Positions 62,600 through 64,000 of a DNA stretch of 64,000 nucleotides are shown piece after piece. Under the pieces are notes generated by a model. The model saw only the letters and a program-made list of their open reading frames with translations. It made no database searches and was not told the origin of the DNA. The stretch spans positions 124,001 through 188,000 of the forward strand of contig JARLHI010000004.1 in NCBI GenBank assembly GCA_031292355.1, read 5' to 3'. Numbering within the stretch: position 1 is the first letter of the stretch; every line of letters begins with the position of its first letter. The DNA comes from Candidatus Obscuribacterales bacterium. GTDB taxonomy: Bacteria; Cyanobacteriota; Vampirovibrionia; Obscuribacterales; Obscuribacteraceae. A program made the translations under genes and the position numbers.

Positions 62600-64000
62600 G
62601 TGTTTGTAGACTTCTTCATCCGACGGCCAATATTTGCGACAGTTTGTTCTTTGATTATCGTGCTCGCTGGCGCGATTGCCATTCCCAATTTGGCGGTCGA
62701 ACAATATCCACAAATCACGCCGCCGCAAATTACAGTCAGTTGCAATTACATTGGCGCCAACGCTCAAGCGGTAGAATCAAGCGTCACTGTGCCTCTAGAA
62801 CAGCAAATCAACGGCGTGCAGGGCATGAAATATATGTCGTCGACGAGCACCAATGATGGTACCTCGACGATAACAATCACATTCGACCTAGAGCGCGATA
62901 TCGACACTGCAGCAGTGGAAGTACAAAACAGAGTGGCGACCGCTCAGGCGCGTTTGCCTGCCGAAGTTAAAGCGACAGGCGTCACCGTTGCCAAAGCCTC
63001 GAGTGGAATCCTGATGGCTGTTGGTCTGGGGTCGATGCATGGCGAATATTCAAATTTATTCGTTTCCAATTATGCTGACCGCTACATTAGAGACAACTTA
63101 AAGCGAGTCAAAGGTGTTGCCGACGTCCAGATCTTTGGTGAGCGCAAATATTCAATGCGCCTCTGGCTTGACCCGCAACGTCTTGCTGCTCGTTCATTGA
63201 CCGCTCAAGACGTCGTTTCAGCTCTCGCTGAACAGAATGTTCAGGTGGCCGCCGGTCAAATCGGTCAACCGCCAACGATGGACAATCAATCTTATCAAAT
63301 GAGTGTTCGAGCAGTCGGTCGCTTGAAAGAACCTCGCGAATTCGAAGAAATAATTCTCAAATCTGGTGCCGGTGGCGCCATGACAAAGCTTAAAGACGTC
63401 GGTAGAGCAGAGCTTGGCGCAGAGGACTACAGCACTTTGCTGCGCTTCAACGGCACAGAAGCGATAGGCTTTGGCATCACTCCACTGCCGAGCGCGAACG
63501 CCATGGACGTCAGTCGTGGCGTGCAAGAAGAATTGAAACGTCTATCTGAGTTTTTCCCTCCGGGCATGATCTACAAAGTAGCGTTTGATGCCACCAGATC
63601 AGTGGACGCTTCCATTCACGAAGTACTCATCACTCTTGCTGAAGCAATTTTGCTCGTTGTAGTCGTCATCTTTGTTTTCTTGCAAAACTGGCGCAGTACG
63701 CTTATTCCAGCAATCACCATTCCGGTTTCCTTAATTGGCACATTCGCCTTTATGAAAGCCCTCGGTTTTTCAATCAATACTTTGACCTTATTTGGTATCA
63801 CTCTCGCCACAGGTCTTGTTGTCGATGACGCCATCGTTGTCATTGAAAACATCGCCCGTATTATGCACGAAAAAGGTCTTGGCGCCAGGCAAGCGGCATC
63901 AATTGCCATGGAAGAAGTGACAGGTGCTGTCGTTGCCACCTCTCTTGTTCTTGCAGCCGTTTTCGTTCCGGTGGCATTTTTCCCGGGCACCACCGGTCAA
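62600..64000 (+). CDS. AcrB/HAE1-type RND multidrug efflux transporter, 3' end cut by window edge
   Basis: The frame from GTG 62600 (AGGTACC upstream) is open to the window end, 467 codons, so the C-terminal half is outside. AcrB-like: FFIRRPIFATVCSLIIVLAGAIAI as first helix, then the porter domain and TM4 with D409-D410 (GLVVDDAIVVIENI), matching the proton-relay Asp pair of E. coli AcrB. It exports drugs or lipids with the adaptor just upstream. Distinct from the metal pump at 29959. No repressor gene is adjacent. Confidence 0.92.
   Translation, partial: MFVDFFIRRPIFATVCSLIIVLAGAIAIPNLAVEQYPQITPPQITVSCNYIGANAQAVESSVTVPLEQQINGVQGMKYMSSTSTNDGTSTITITFDLERDIDTAAVEVQNRVATAQARLPAEVKATGVTVAKASSGILMAVGLGSMHGEYSNLFVSNYADRYIRDNLKRVKGVADVQIFGERKYSMRLWLDPQRLAARSLTAQDVVSALAEQNVQVAAGQIGQPPTMDNQSYQMSVRAVGRLKEPREFEEIILKSGAGGAMTKLKDVGRAELGAEDYSTLLRFNGTEAIGFGITPLPSANAMDVSRGVQEELKRLSEFFPPGMIYKVAFDATRSVDASIHEVLITLAEAILLVVVVIFVFLQNWRSTLIPAITIPVSLIGTFAFMKALGFSINTLTLFGITLATGLVVDDAIVVIENIARIMHEKGLGARQAASIAMEEVTGAVVATSLVLAAVFVPVAFFPGTTGQ

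Noticed and set aside
1..64000. tRNA, rRNA, tmRNA or RNase P genes
   Set aside because: I saw no cloverleaf or conserved rRNA segments on either strand. A covariance-model scan would be needed for certainty.

Overview
The window looks like chromosomal DNA of a non-photosynthetic relative of Cyanobacteria, most likely Melainabacteria/Vampirovibrionia of the Obscuribacter type. This is an inference from gene content, not from a marker phylogeny. The clues are short cyanobacterial-type RRM RNA-binding proteins, a complete minC-minD-minE set next to rodA, a membrane protein resembling a family I know from cyanobacteria and plastids, many secreted TPR proteins, three Hanks-type Ser/Thr kinases, and Gram-negative envelope functions (RND pumps, arabinose-5-phosphate isomerase, PBP4). 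I saw no rRNA, tRNA, CRISPR array, prophage or intact insertion sequence. Codon use and gene style look even throughout.

Layout. 1-3.2 kb: two divergent TadE/TadG-like pilus genes, one cut by the window edge and one ending in a Gly/Asp repeat. 3.2-7.7 kb: a thioredoxin-like ferredoxin, rplJ-rplL with an L10 leader and attenuator, then a zinc-ribbon/TPR membrane protein overlapping an HTTM-like membrane protein. 7.7-14 kb: a GGDEF protein with a lost active site, an RRM protein, small and repeat-rich secreted proteins, the plastid-like membrane protein and a TPR protein. 14-22.3 kb: an M16 protease, a hybrid histidine kinase, a second degenerate GGDEF protein and a secreted SRPBCC protein. 22.3-29.9 kb: PBP4, a second RRM protein, a hotdog thioesterase, an FMN reductase, a quinone oxidoreductase and a zinc-ribbon/winged-helix protein.

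29.9-36 kb: a CzcA-type pump with its adaptor, and kdsD. 36-41.4 kb: a kinase/beta-propeller protein with an apparent ATT start, a UbiA prenyltransferase, a tandem aspartic protease and an unknown protein. 41.4-45 kb: rodA-minE-minD-minC. 45.6-51.1 kb: a same-strand cluster of MBOAT acyltransferase, SGNH protein, Ser/Thr kinase, and a response regulator fused to a Ser/Thr kinase. 51.1-57.4 kb: a DUF1501/DUF1800 pair, meaB, a secreted repeat protein, a coiled-coil protein and nagA. 57.6-64 kb: TPR proteins, a lipase-like hydrolase and an AcrAB-type pump whose transporter runs off the window.

Themes. Envelope building, export and remodelling (PBP4, rodA, Min, kdsD, nagA, MBOAT/SGNH, RND pumps) are mixed with signalling genes of unusual make-up: three kinases, two GGDEF proteins that keep the c-di-GMP I-site but not the active site, and a phosphorelay kinase whose Hpt-like tail lacks its histidine. 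The observations most worth following are the acyltransferase-kinase cluster with the response-regulator/kinase fusion, and a recurring palindrome centred on CCGTTAACGG that includes a perfect 30-bp copy.
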